Assembly (NCBI GenBank): GCA_944387075.1
Contig: CALXDO010000004.1
Span: 20,719-84,718, forward strand
From: an uncultured Oscillospiraceae bacterium
GTDB taxonomy: Bacteria > Bacillota > Clostridia > Oscillospirales > Oscillospiraceae
Length of the DNA stretch: 64,000 bases
Reading direction: 5' to 3'
The notes beneath the pieces are model-generated. The model ran no database searches and was not told where the DNA came from. It was given only the letters and a program-made list of their open reading frames with translations. The first letter of the stretch is position 1; each line of letters begins with the position of its first letter. Both the position numbers and the translations under genes were made by a program. Of the stretch, positions 26,999 through 36,400 are shown piece by piece.

Positions 26999-27949
26999 AT
27001 GAAGACCAAGCGAGACAAGACAACCGAGACGACCGGGAGTATTCACCATGTGGACGAGGCAGCAGTGATTCGGAAGCTGTCACTATCCAGCATCATCGGG
27101 AATACCCTTTTGTCCGGATTTAAGATTTTTGCCGGTATTGCCGGACATTCCGGGGCCATGATTTCCGACGCCATCCACTCCTTTTCCGACGTCCTTACCA
27201 CCTTCATCGCTCTCATCGGGGTGAAGCTGTCCCAGAAGGACGCAGACAAGGATCATCCCTATGGCCACGAGCGACTGGAGTGTGTGGCCGCCCTGTTTTT
27301 GGGGCTAGTGCTCATGGTCACTGGCTTAGGTGTGGGGAAAGTGGGCGTGGAGAACATTGTGTCCGGCCACTACGAGACCTTGACCATTCCTGGGGGAATT
27401 GCCTTGGTGGCCGCTGTGGTGTCCATTGTGGGCAAGGAGGCCATGTATTGGTACACCCGGTACTACGCCAAGCTCATCAACTCAGCCGCTTTCATGGCTG
27501 ACGCCTGGCACCACCGGTCCGATACCCTGTCCTCCATCGGTTCCTTCCTTGGCATTGCCGGGGCTATGCTGGGCTTCCCAGTCATGGACTCCATCGCCAG
27601 TGTAGTGATTTGCCTGTTTATCCTCAAAGTGGCCTATGACATCATGAAAGATGCCGTGGTGAAAATGCTGGACACCTCCTGCGGGGAGGAGTACGAGGCC
27701 AACATCCGTGCCTGTGTGGAGGAGCAACAGGAGGTGAGAGGCATTGATGCTCTGCGCACCCGGATGTTTGGCAACCGGGTATACATCGATATGGAGATAG
27801 CGGTGGATGGGGACAAGAGCCTCAACGAGTCTCACGAAATTGCCGAGCGGGTGCACAATGAACTGGAGAGCAGGTTCAAGGATGTCAAGCACATCATGAT
27901 CCACGTCAATCCCGCTGTGGAGGCTGTGACCACCGGGGAGGGACAGTAA
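26999..27949 (+). CDS. Cation diffusion facilitator metal exporter
   Basis: This proton-coupled divalent-metal exporter (316 aa) has about six membrane helices (30-215) and a C-terminal cytoplasmic domain (about 220-305). Metal-site motifs are HSFSD (helix 2) and DAWHHRSD (helix 5), the HxxxD/DxxxH-type pattern of CDF/ZitB/FieF proteins. The C-terminal ferredoxin-like domain carries VYIDMEIAVDG and MIHVNP. CAGGAGGG precedes the ATG. The NiCo riboswitch upstream suggests cobalt, nickel or iron as the exported ion. A strong terminator follows, so the gene is alone in its unit. Confidence 0.93.
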   Translation: MKTKRDKTTETTGSIHHVDEAAVIRKLSLSSIIGNTLLSGFKIFAGIAGHSGAMISDAIHSFSDVLTTFIALIGVKLSQKDADKDHPYGHERLECVAALFLGLVLMVTGLGVGKVGVENIVSGHYETLTIPGGIALVAAVVSIVGKEAMYWYTRYYAKLINSAAFMADAWHHRSDTLSSIGSFLGIAGAMLGFPVMDSIASVVICLFILKVAYDIMKDAVVKMLDTSCGEEYEANIRACVEEQQEVRGIDALRTRMFGNRVYIDMEIAVDGDKSLNESHEIAERVHNELESRFKDVKHIMIHVNPAVEAVTTGEGQ

Positions 27950-27959
27950 GGTTCAGAGA

Positions 27960-27999
27960 AAAAGGGCATGTGGTCTTCGCGGACCACATGCCCTTTTAG
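27960..27999 (+). terminator. Strong intrinsic terminator
   Basis: A 16-bp perfect stem (27960-27975 with 27982-27997) has loop TTCGCG and a T-tract inside the closing arm. It may also serve the convergent MATE gene. Confidence 0.9.
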
Positions 28000-28091
28000 C
28001 GTGTCGAAAACTTCAACTTTTTTCTTTTGGGGATGGAAAAACGTTTTCTCGCTTTTGGATGGGTTTCTTTTAACTGGGTGGAAATGACGGC

Positions 28092-29465
28092 TCAGGCCGG
28101 GTGGTGCATTCCGGTCTCAAGCCGCCGGAACAGCCGTTTGAGGGTGATGACGGCGGCAATACACAGAATGACTTCCGCACAGAACTGGGCCCAAGCCAGA
28201 CCATACAGGGGGAAGAGGCGGTTTAGTATGTAAAGGGCTGGGATCTCCAGTACAATTTTACGGAGAATTGCGAAGATCAGGGAGTTGCGGCCCAGACCGC
28301 AGGCCTGGAATACCCCCACCGCCAGAAAGTCGGTGGCAAAGAAGGGAAGGGCCAGACACATGGAGCGCAGGAAGGTACTTCCGTATTCTACCACCTCGGG
28401 GGTGTTCATGAACATGGTGATCAGGTTGTGGCTAAAGAAGAAAAAGCAGGAGGTGAGCACCACCAGAAAGGCCACAGTGACTTGTCCAGTAAAGAAAATG
28501 CCGTGCTTCATACGGCGGTAATTTTTACTGGCAAAATTGTAGCTCACCAAAGGCATTAGGCCCTGAGACAGGCCCATGGCCACATACATGGGCACCATGT
28601 TGATTTTCTGGGCGATGCCCATAGCGGCCACGGCGTTGGCCCCAAAGGGAGCGGTGAAATTGTTGAGCACCGTCATACCGGTGACGTTGAGCAGGTTCTG
28701 AATGGAGGCGGGAACGCCTACCCCACATACCCCCTTAACAATGTCCGCACGGAAAGAGAAGTAGGAGGGGCGAATGCACACATAGGTGTTGCCGCGGCGC
28801 ACCCAGAGCAGAATGAAGAAGTACAGGCAAGCCACACAGTTGGAGATGCAGGTGGCCAAACCGGCGCCGGCAGCTCCCATGTGGAATCCCCAGGGGAGGA
28901 TGAAGATGGGGTCGAGCACAATGTTGAGCAGACATCCACTCATGGTGCCGATGCTGGCATGCAGGGCGGAGCCTTCCGAGCGCACCAGATAGGCCATGAC
29001 CACGTTTAAGATGGCGGGGACAGCGCCCAGCCCGGTGGTCCAATTCAAATAGGAGATGGTGCCCTGGGTGGTTTGGGCATCCGCTCCCAGCACCACCAGC
29101 AGAGGGTCCCGAAACAGAAAATAGAGCAGGGAGAAGAGCACCCCACAGATGACGGAACAATAGAAACCAAATGAGGAACTCCGGTAGACGGTGTCATAGT
29201 CTTTCCGGCCCAAGGCGCGGCTCATCATGCTGGAACTGCCCACACCAAAGAGGTTGTTGATGGCATTGAAGGCCAACAGCACCGGTGCGGCCAGGGTGAC
29301 AGCTGCATTTTCCACCGGGTTGTTGAGCATGCCCACAAAAAAGGTGTCTGCCAGGTTGTAGAGTACCATCACCAGGGAGCTCATTACCGTGGGGATTGCC
29401 AGAGATGCAATGGCACGGGGAATGGGGGTGGATTCAAAAAGCTGGGTTTTATCGCTGGTATTCAA
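28092..29465 (-). CDS. MATE-family efflux transporter
   Basis: This 457-residue membrane protein has about 12 helices in two homologous halves. The N-terminal segment IPTVMSSLVMVLYNLADTFFVGML is the MATE/NorM signature, and GVGSSSMMSRALGRKDYDTV is the helix 2-3 loop. It probably exports drugs or cationic metabolites using Na+ or H+. No ATG lies near the N-terminus, so TTG 29465 is used; AAGGAGG lies upstream at a reasonable distance. It is convergent with the CDF gene and divergent from the Cys-rich ORF. Confidence 0.92.
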   Translation of the reverse strand: MNTSDKTQLFESTPIPRAIASLAIPTVMSSLVMVLYNLADTFFVGMLNNPVENAAVTLAAPVLLAFNAINNLFGVGSSSMMSRALGRKDYDTVYRSSSFGFYCSVICGVLFSLLYFLFRDPLLVVLGADAQTTQGTISYLNWTTGLGAVPAILNVVMAYLVRSEGSALHASIGTMSGCLLNIVLDPIFILPWGFHMGAAGAGLATCISNCVACLYFFILLWVRRGNTYVCIRPSYFSFRADIVKGVCGVGVPASIQNLLNVTGMTVLNNFTAPFGANAVAAMGIAQKINMVPMYVAMGLSQGLMPLVSYNFASKNYRRMKHGIFFTGQVTVAFLVVLTSCFFFFSHNLITMFMNTPEVVEYGSTFLRSMCLALPFFATDFLAVGVFQACGLGRNSLIFAILRKIVLEIPALYILNRLFPLYGLAWAQFCAEVILCIAAVITLKRLFRRLETGMHHPA

Positions 29466-29503
29466 GGGTATGGTTCCCCTCCTTCGAAGAAATGTTTTCC
29501 AAC

Positions 29504-29532
29504 ATTATACCGCTAAAATGCAAGAAGGGCAA
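29504..29532 (-). promoter_or_regulatory. Promoter of the MATE gene
   Basis: On the minus strand TTGCCC (29527-29532), a 17-bp spacer and a perfect TATAAT (29504-29509) lie about 40 bp before the start. Confidence 0.65.
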
Positions 29533-29725
29533 TATTTGTATGAATATGGTGCTGCATCAGGTACACACAACTGAAACAGGAATTTTACAAGAGCTAGATA
29601 GCTGTGAAGTGGGCATGGTACTATACTGAAGCAGAGGAAATGATCAAAGCAAGCAAAATCATGGGCCGGAGTGCGTGGAGAAGGACTCCGGTTCTGTATG
29701 AATTGATGGAGGAGTGGGGAGCACC

Positions 29726-29920
29726 ATGTTGCCGTGTCAGAAAACTTGTCCGAACTACCAAGAGGGATGCCACAAGACCTGTGCCAACTGGCTGTTGTTT
29801 CAGAGAAAGCAGAAGGAGCAGCGGGAGGCCAAAAAGGCATACCTCCGCTATCATATGACCCGGTGTGCCCAGGAGACTCGCCAGTTGGAGAGTTTGCAGG
29901 TGCGGCGTCAAATCTGGTGA
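29726..29920 (+). CDS. 64-residue Cys-rich protein, unknown
   Basis: The N-terminus MLPCQKTCPNYQEGCHKTC has four cysteines and a histidine spaced like a small zinc knuckle. It is followed by a highly charged helix (LFQRKQKEQREAKKAYLRYH). Similar short CxxxCPxYxxxCHxxC proteins occur near mobile or phage genes in Firmicutes (from memory). A purine-rich GGAGGAGTGGGG region lies upstream, and GTG 29714 is an alternative start. It has its own terminator. No phage genes surround it here, so it may be a remnant or a resident regulator. Confidence 0.6.
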   Translation: MLPCQKTCPNYQEGCHKTCANWLLFQRKQKEQREAKKAYLRYHMTRCAQETRQLESLQVRRQIW

Positions 29921-29934
29921 AGCTTGGATGAAAC

Positions 29935-29973
29935 GAAGTAGCCGCCCTCCCGAAAAGGGAAGGCGGCTGCTTC
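29935..29973. terminator. Bidirectional hairpin between convergent genes
   Basis: GAAGTAGCCGCCCTCCC pairs with GGGAAGGCGGCTGCTTC (one mismatch and one G-U pair) around GAAAA. It ends the Cys-rich ORF on the plus strand and the GH20 gene on the minus strand. Confidence 0.75.
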
Positions 29974-30007
29974 TATGATTCCAAGGGGGGACTTGGGATC
30001 GACAAAA

Positions 30008-33000
30008 TTAGGATTGCTTCTTGCGCTTGCCCATCAGATAGGCTGCACCGGACAGGGAAACGGACCCGGCAGCGGCCCAGGCCAGGAGATGGCTGGCATC
30101 TCCAGTGGCGGGAACGTCAGAAGGCTGTTTAGAGGGTTGCTCTGTGGGTTGTTCTGTGGGCTGTTCTGTGGGCTGCTCCGTGGGTTGTTCCGTGGGCTGT
30201 TCTGTGGGTTGCTCGGAGGGCTGCTCAGAGGGAGCGGGATCGGAAGCTGCGACCAGGCTCTGGATGGCTTTGGCCAGATTGGATACAGCGGTATCCACTT
30301 CGTCCTGGCTGGCCACAGGATTGTTGCAGACCACATTGGCCTGCGCCAGGGCATCTGCAAACACCTTCCAGCTGGCCTGGGTGTAATCGGCTTCCTGGTA
30401 CTGAGCGGCGTCTGCAATGGCCTGGATCAGTGCAGCCTTCTCCACGGTGGGGGTAGAAGCCAGGGTATCCAGGGCGGCACGCAGGGCGGCGACTGCGTCA
30501 GTGGTGTCCTTGCTGTCCTCGGCGTACAGCTTCTGCAGCTGGATGAGAGCGTCAATCATTTCATTGACAACAGCGGCGGGCTTGCCGGTGACGTCCAGGG
30601 CCTCAGCCTCGGCGATGATGTCCCGGGCAGTGGTGTCCTGGGGAATCTGCTCATAGGTGAACTGCACCTCGGAGATCTGATACCAGTTTCCCTTGTCGGC
30701 AGTGAGGAGAATCCGCACGAACTTCACGGCAGTTTGATCGAACTGGAAGGTGAAGTCCAGTTTGCTGTTGTCCATCTTTCCTACGGTGGTCCAGCTCTCC
30801 TTGTCGGTGGAGATCTGAACGTCGGCACCATCGATGATGTCAGCCTGGACATCGGAGGGCTGGACAATGCGAATCTGGGACATGTTGACGGCCTGGGAGA
30901 AGGTGAACACCACTTCCTTACCCTGGGTTTGATTCATATTAAACCAACACTTGGTGTCCAGATTGCCGTCCAGCATGTTGTTATAGATGAAGTTTTCGTA
31001 GTAACCGTCGGTGGCCGTGATGGCGGGGGTATTGTTGTCGGGCAGCATCAGGGCGGCCTTGGCGGCGTTGAGGGACTCCAGAGCGGCACGGACGGCCTGG
31101 GCATCATCTCCCTTGGTGAACAGCACCTCCTCGGCGGCAGCCACGGCCTCCCGATACTGGGAGTATCCGGATTGATAGCCAATGTCAGTGAGGGGGAACT
31201 GGGTTTCCACATAGAGCGCGAAGTTGGTGACCAAAACGGCCTTGGCCTTGGCCTGCGTGAGGGCGGCCAGTGCCTCATCCACAGCCAACTGTTCACTGTC
31301 GGCCTGGTCGTACACCGCCTGGGCGGCGTCCAGTGCAGCCTGATACGCGGTGAACGTGGCAGGAATGTACTGCGAGGCGTTCAGTCGGTTGGCCAGCTCC
31401 TGTTCCAGGGCGGACTTGTCGCAGTTGAGGGTGTAGGTGAAGGTGTACTCCATGCCCTCCTTGGTGTAGGTGCCGGAGACGGAGCCCTGGGACACCAGTT
31501 TGTAGCCATAGATGTCGTCGGCAGTGAAGGTGTATTCATTGCCCACGGTGCCGTACTTGACCACATCCTGCTTGAGGACTTTTCCGGTGTCGCTGACATA
31601 TTTCAGGGTAACCGTGCCAAGGGACTCAGAGCTCTGGAACTGTCCGGCATCCGGGAGGGTGGAGCCCTTTTCAAAGCCAGCCACATGACCCAGAACCTGG
31701 TAGTTCTTCTGGAACTGTGCAAAGTCGATGGTGGCATTGCTCTGGGTGTTCCAAGACTTGGAGGCCAGCGAACGCATCTCGTCAGCGATGTCAGAGGTCA
31801 CCACGTCCTCGTCGCACAAGGTGGGATTGTCACACCAGATGGCCATAGCCGCGCCCTTGATGAACGGGTGATCGTCGGCGATGGTATTGGACTGGAATTG
31901 ACCAGGCGTCCAATTTTCAAAAATGTTCTTGTCCTGGTTGAGCACATCAAAGGAGTGCTGCTCCCGGCCGTCGGTGGGCTTATCGTTGCGCAGCACATAG
32001 TAGAAGTAGCTGGCATTGATGTTGTAGATGTCTTGGTGACCTTTGTCGATAAAGGTCTGCAGGTTGGCAATGGCCTGGTTCCAGCCCATCTGAGACCAGA
32101 AGTCAATGCCGATGTAGTCGTGCATTTCGATGATCTGGGGAGTTTCTCCGTAAGCGCCGTTCTCGCCGTAGTACAGGCCATCGTTCCACACACGGGGCTT
32201 GAAGCCCTTGGAGTAGACGTGCTCGGCCAGATCGTTGAGGTACTTGGCCAGAACATCCTTCCACTGGGCGTTGGGGGCGATGGTCTCCTTGGCGTAGGCG
32301 TCCAGGACGCTCTTGTAGTCCGTGGTGAAGGGGGCTCGGTCGAACTCCATGTATTCATCGCCGCCAATGTGGAAGTCGGTGCAGCCCTCGAACAGCTCCA
32401 TGTACTCATCGTACAGGCTATACATGTAGGCCACGGCCTCGGGGTTGGTCACGTCCAGGCCGGACTTGTAATGGGTGCCCTTGTTGCTGATCTGACCGTA
32501 CTCAGGGTGAGCGCGGAGAATCTGATCCACATGGCCCGGGCTGTCAATGGAGGGGATGATTTTTACGCCATATTTGGCGGCTTCAGCCAGAATCTCCCGC
32601 ACCTCATCCTTGCTCAGGTATTGGTCTGAGACGATGGCGGGGTCGGTCTCGCACTCAATGCGGAAACCCAGATTCTCAGAAAAGTGCATCTGGAGGGTAT
32701 TCATTTTGAGGAAGGACATCTCCCGGATGGTCTGGATAAACCAGTCCTTGGAGAAGTACTTACGGCCGCAGTCCACAAACAGACGGCGCTCGGCCACATC
32801 CGGGTAGTCCACGATGGTGCCGTAGGGCAGGCCGCCGTTGGCCACCATGAAATTCTGAATGGTGCGCAGAGCGTACATCACAGCGTTTTCACTGGCGGCG
32901 GTGATGGTCACGCCGTTGGCCCCAATGTCAATGCGGTAGGCCTCTTCGCTGTTGGACTCCGCACAGATAGGATTCTCCGTGTCCAGCTGGATGAGCACAT

Positions 33001-33376
33001 CAGCGGCGCCCACATCCTCCGCATTGGCATACACCATGGTGAAGGGGGTAGCGGAGACCACATTTTTCTCTGCAAACTCTGCATTGACCAGCTTAACCAC
33101 CTCGGTCAGGCGGTCATTGGCCAGATTGGACTGGTTGGCCAACACGGCCAGGCGTGTGCTCTGGGACATCACCCAAGTCTGCTGGGCATCACTGACGGTG
33201 TACTGCTGCACGATGGGGGTGACCAAAGTGGCCAGTTCATCGCCGGAGCGCACTTGCAGGGTGGTGGAGGTGGGGGTGGTTGCCTGCGCACGGGGAAGGG
33301 TAAGAGGAGCGGCCAAACTAAATGTAAGAGTGGCAGCCAGAGCCAGACAAGCCAGCTTTTTTGCATCTTGATTCAT
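30008..33376 (-). CDS. Wall-anchored GH20 beta-N-acetylhexosaminidase
   Basis: This secreted enzyme of 1122 residues releases terminal beta-GlcNAc/GalNAc from glycans. Its order is signal peptide (1-33); GH20 N-terminal domain (40-165); catalytic barrel (about 170-530) with the acid pair D340-E341 in FHIGGDEYMEF; a MucBP-like domain (about 585-650); FIVAR-type helices; an F5/8-type carbohydrate-binding module (about 780-905); more FIVAR repeats; a PTEQ-repeat linker (1047-1085); and VPATGD, hydrophobic segment and GKRKKQS tail as a sortase signal. The MucBP-like domain points to mucin as a target. It lies 57 bp downstream of the GH84 gene, probably co-transcribed. Confidence 0.93.
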   Translation of the reverse strand: MNQDAKKLACLALAATLTFSLAAPLTLPRAQATTPTSTTLQVRSGDELATLVTPIVQQYTVSDAQQTWVMSQSTRLAVLANQSNLANDRLTEVVKLVNAEFAEKNVVSATPFTMVYANAEDVGAADVLIQLDTENPICAESNSEEAYRIDIGANGVTITAASENAVMYALRTIQNFMVANGGLPYGTIVDYPDVAERRLFVDCGRKYFSKDWFIQTIREMSFLKMNTLQMHFSENLGFRIECETDPAIVSDQYLSKDEVREILAEAAKYGVKIIPSIDSPGHVDQILRAHPEYGQISNKGTHYKSGLDVTNPEAVAYMYSLYDEYMELFEGCTDFHIGGDEYMEFDRAPFTTDYKSVLDAYAKETIAPNAQWKDVLAKYLNDLAEHVYSKGFKPRVWNDGLYYGENGAYGETPQIIEMHDYIGIDFWSQMGWNQAIANLQTFIDKGHQDIYNINASYFYYVLRNDKPTDGREQHSFDVLNQDKNIFENWTPGQFQSNTIADDHPFIKGAAMAIWCDNPTLCDEDVVTSDIADEMRSLASKSWNTQSNATIDFAQFQKNYQVLGHVAGFEKGSTLPDAGQFQSSESLGTVTLKYVSDTGKVLKQDVVKYGTVGNEYTFTADDIYGYKLVSQGSVSGTYTKEGMEYTFTYTLNCDKSALEQELANRLNASQYIPATFTAYQAALDAAQAVYDQADSEQLAVDEALAALTQAKAKAVLVTNFALYVETQFPLTDIGYQSGYSQYREAVAAAEEVLFTKGDDAQAVRAALESLNAAKAALMLPDNNTPAITATDGYYENFIYNNMLDGNLDTKCWFNMNQTQGKEVVFTFSQAVNMSQIRIVQPSDVQADIIDGADVQISTDKESWTTVGKMDNSKLDFTFQFDQTAVKFVRILLTADKGNWYQISEVQFTYEQIPQDTTARDIIAEAEALDVTGKPAAVVNEMIDALIQLQKLYAEDSKDTTDAVAALRAALDTLASTPTVEKAALIQAIADAAQYQEADYTQASWKVFADALAQANVVCNNPVASQDEVDTAVSNLAKAIQSLVAASDPAPSEQPSEQPTEQPTEQPTEQPTEQPTEQPTEQPSKQPSDVPATGDASHLLAWAAAGSVSLSGAAYLMGKRKKQS
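30129..30231 (-). repeat. 12-bp repeats coding the PTEQ linker
   Basis: Tandem 12-bp units encode (P-S/T-E-Q) about eight times near the C-terminus of the GH20 protein. Units differ at synonymous positions. They form a wall-spanning spacer and could vary in copy number between strains. Confidence 0.85.
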
Positions 33377-33433
33377 GGTTTTGCATCCTTTCCGGGATTT
33401 CTCAGCTCCATCCGCACAAGCGGGGAGGGAGTG

Positions 33434-36400
33434 TTATCCGTTGTGTTTTTTCTTTTGGTGAATCCATAGCAAGGACCCAGCACTGAGCAGGGCCACGAAC
33501 ACCCACAGCTGGATGACATAGGGGTCGCCGGTACCGGGGACTTCCTCAGGCTGTTGAGAGGCCTGGGGTTGATCCGAGGTCTGGGGGTTGCCGGAGGCCT
33601 GGGGTTGATCCGAAGTCTGCGGTTGGTCCGAAGGCTGGGGCTCTTCCGAGGGTTTGGGCTCCTCCGAAGGCTGAGGTTGAATGCTCACCAAACCATCCAT
33701 GGCGGCGTTGAGTGCAGCCAGAGCGGTTTGAACCTGCTCCAGGGTGGCATCCTCCTGCGCCAGAACGGCTTGGGCCTGGGCATAAGCCTGGGCAAAGACG
33801 GCCCAAGATTCCGCGGTGTAATCCCCTTGCTGGTAGCCGGCAGCCTGATTTACCGCAGCCTGAAGCTGGGTTTTGTCCACGGGGGTGGGGGGAGTTTCGG
33901 TGTCCAACTCAAACGCAGCGGTGATGACTACGTCTTCGGCAGGCATCAGGAAGCTGGTACCCTGCATAACGGTGTCATTGTACTTTAGAGAGCCGTCCTT
34001 CAGGCGGTAGCCTTCGGCGGGCGTCACATACACATTCACCTTGGCCCCCTCTTCATAGTTGGAGGCATCGGTGGTGATGGTGCCGTTGGCAATACCATCG
34101 GCGATGGTCAGGCTGTGGGTGCGGGCTACGGTGGCGGTGTCCACGCCGAACAGACGGCATTCGTAGATACGGGTGGCAGGGTAGGGGACATTGGGCTGGC
34201 AGCCATCGTTGATGTACAGGCGGAAGTAGCGGGCGGTCACCGGCTCAGTAAAGTTATAGTTGGTGATGTTCTCGGTGTTGTTGGTGTACTCCGCCACAAT
34301 GGTCCAGTTGGCATCGTTGCCCAAGTAGGCCTTGTCCTGAAGCTGTTCAGGTGTGGCGTTGGGGTCCTTGAGCACCTGGAGGGAGTAGTGGGAAGAGATG
34401 TCCAGCTCATGCTCCACACCGGCGTTGACCAGCTGCCAGGAGGAGATGGTCTTGTCCGCGCCCAGATCGAAGGCCACCCACTGGTCGTAGCGGGTGTTGT
34501 CGCCGGGACACCACTTGGAGCCGTCTTCGCTTTCATCAAAGAGGTTTTCCGGGCCACCGCCCACGCCGGGATTGCCGGAGCCGGCCAAAACATTCGCCCC
34601 ATAGGCCTGGTTGGTGGGAATGGTGGGATCCACATACACCCGATCGGCCACCTTCACTTCCACCTGGGCGGATACGGTGGGATTGTAGGCAGATACGGCC
34701 TTGACGGTAACGGTGGGGGAGAGTTCATTGGTGTCCATGGTGAGAATGCCATTGAAGTTCATGGTGGTGCCCTCACCGGAGTTGCCTTCCACAGACCAGA
34801 TCACGTCGCCCAGGTTTTTCCCCGTGGCGGTGACTTGGGCGGTGAACTGGCAGGTGGTGCCCTGACGGACCTCCACGGACTCATTGGGGAGAATCTCCAC
34901 CTTCTGAATCTGGGCAGCACTGGTGTCCAGAGCGGTGACGTCGAAGTCAGCAATGGCACTCATGGCGGTTTCTACAAAGGCCTTCATCTTGCCGTTGGAG
35001 GGCTCAGCCTGCCAAGTGCTGTAGTAGATGTCCGCACCGGAGCCTTCCAGGGCGATGATCTCATAGCGAGGATTGCGGTAGATGCTCAGACGCTCATAGG
35101 CGGCCTTGGCTAGGTAGTAGCCGTGGGTCTGCACCAGAGGATCGTCGGAGGACACCACAGCCATGGCGCCGCCGATGGCAGCGGCCATATCATAGAGCTT
35201 GTTGAAGGCGGGCTGGGCTTCCTTCACCAGCAGGCGCTCCACGGGATCGTCGCTGTTGGCCAGGGTCTCCAGTTTCTCAATGGAGGCCACGATCTCATAC
35301 ATTTTGTCCATGAGGTCGGCGGCTGCAGTCTGGCTGCCGCTGCCATACTGGGCATAGAGCCGAGTCAGTTCGGTGGGCTCATAGCTGGTGTTGAGACTGC
35401 CATAGGCCACTTTTAAGGCCTGGGCCAAGTCCGGGTCGTCAGGGAAAATGCCGTCAAAGCAATGTTCCCAGTTCTCCATGGCGTCAAAGGCGTTGGGGTT
35501 CCAGGTGTAATCGGCAATGCCGAAGAAGGCCACCTTGGAGGACTCGGAGTAGTTCATGGGGTTGGACAGCACACCCTTGAGGCTGGTGGGGTTGGAGTCC
35601 AGGGTGTAGTAGTGGTTGATGGGGTTGGTATAGTAGACGTTGTCCAGGTTGTCGTTGACAGGATAGTTCCACCACAGCACAGGATCTCGGCCAATCCAGT
35701 TTTTGAAGGTGGTGGCTGAGGAATTGCTGATGCTGGAGAATACGTCGTTACCGGTGAAACAGATTTCAATGTCTTGGTGCACCTTTTGGAACTTGGGCAT
35801 GTAGGTGGAGGCCCCGCTGGACCCGGTGGTGTACCAGGCGGGCGTGAAAAACAAAGGCTTCACCATGTCCTCCGCGGCAGCATCGGCTGTGTTGTAAGTG
35901 TCGTACAGACGCTGTTGGGTGGTGTTGAGCATATAGATCTGCATATCGCAAGTGCGAGCCGCTTCTTCATTGGAGATGTCATCCACAAAGATGCCGAACT
36001 GACGCACGCCCAGATCATACATGTCCGCAAACTTGGCCATCAGGCGGTCCACGCCCCCATTGACGGTGGTCTCATTGGTGAAGTCAATGGGCTTTTTCAT
36101 GGCGGGGTGGGCCACCCACACAAAGTCCACGTTGCAGGCAGCGGCCTTCTCGGCAAACTGCTGCATCTCACTGCGGGTACGGATGCCAATGGCGGCCTCC
36201 TCCTCGGTGACGGTCTCGGGATAGTCCTCGTCCCACTGGCCCAAATGGTAGGGATCGGTCTTGGGCCCGTAGAGGAAGATGTTCATTTTGTACCGCTTGG
36301 CAAAGTCAAACCAACTCAAGGTGCCCTCCACACTCCAGGGATAGCCATAGTAGCCCTCGACGCAGCCACGGTATTTCTGGAAGGCGTAGTCCTCAATGGT

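Noticed and set aside
26649-27002. 117-codon ORF upstream of the CDF gene
   Set aside because: It covers a terminator, promoter and the NiCo riboswitch and has no RBS; the RNA interpretation explains the conservation.
30129-30231. Short regular repeats as a possible CRISPR array
   Set aside because: Repeats are 12-bp coding units without spacers, in frame in the GH20 gene.
29975-32629. Plus-strand 884-codon open frame rich in Gly/Val/Leu
   Set aside because: It lies fully inside the GH20 gene on the other strand, has no RBS or recognisable domain, and its composition is that of an antisense shadow in GC-rich DNA.
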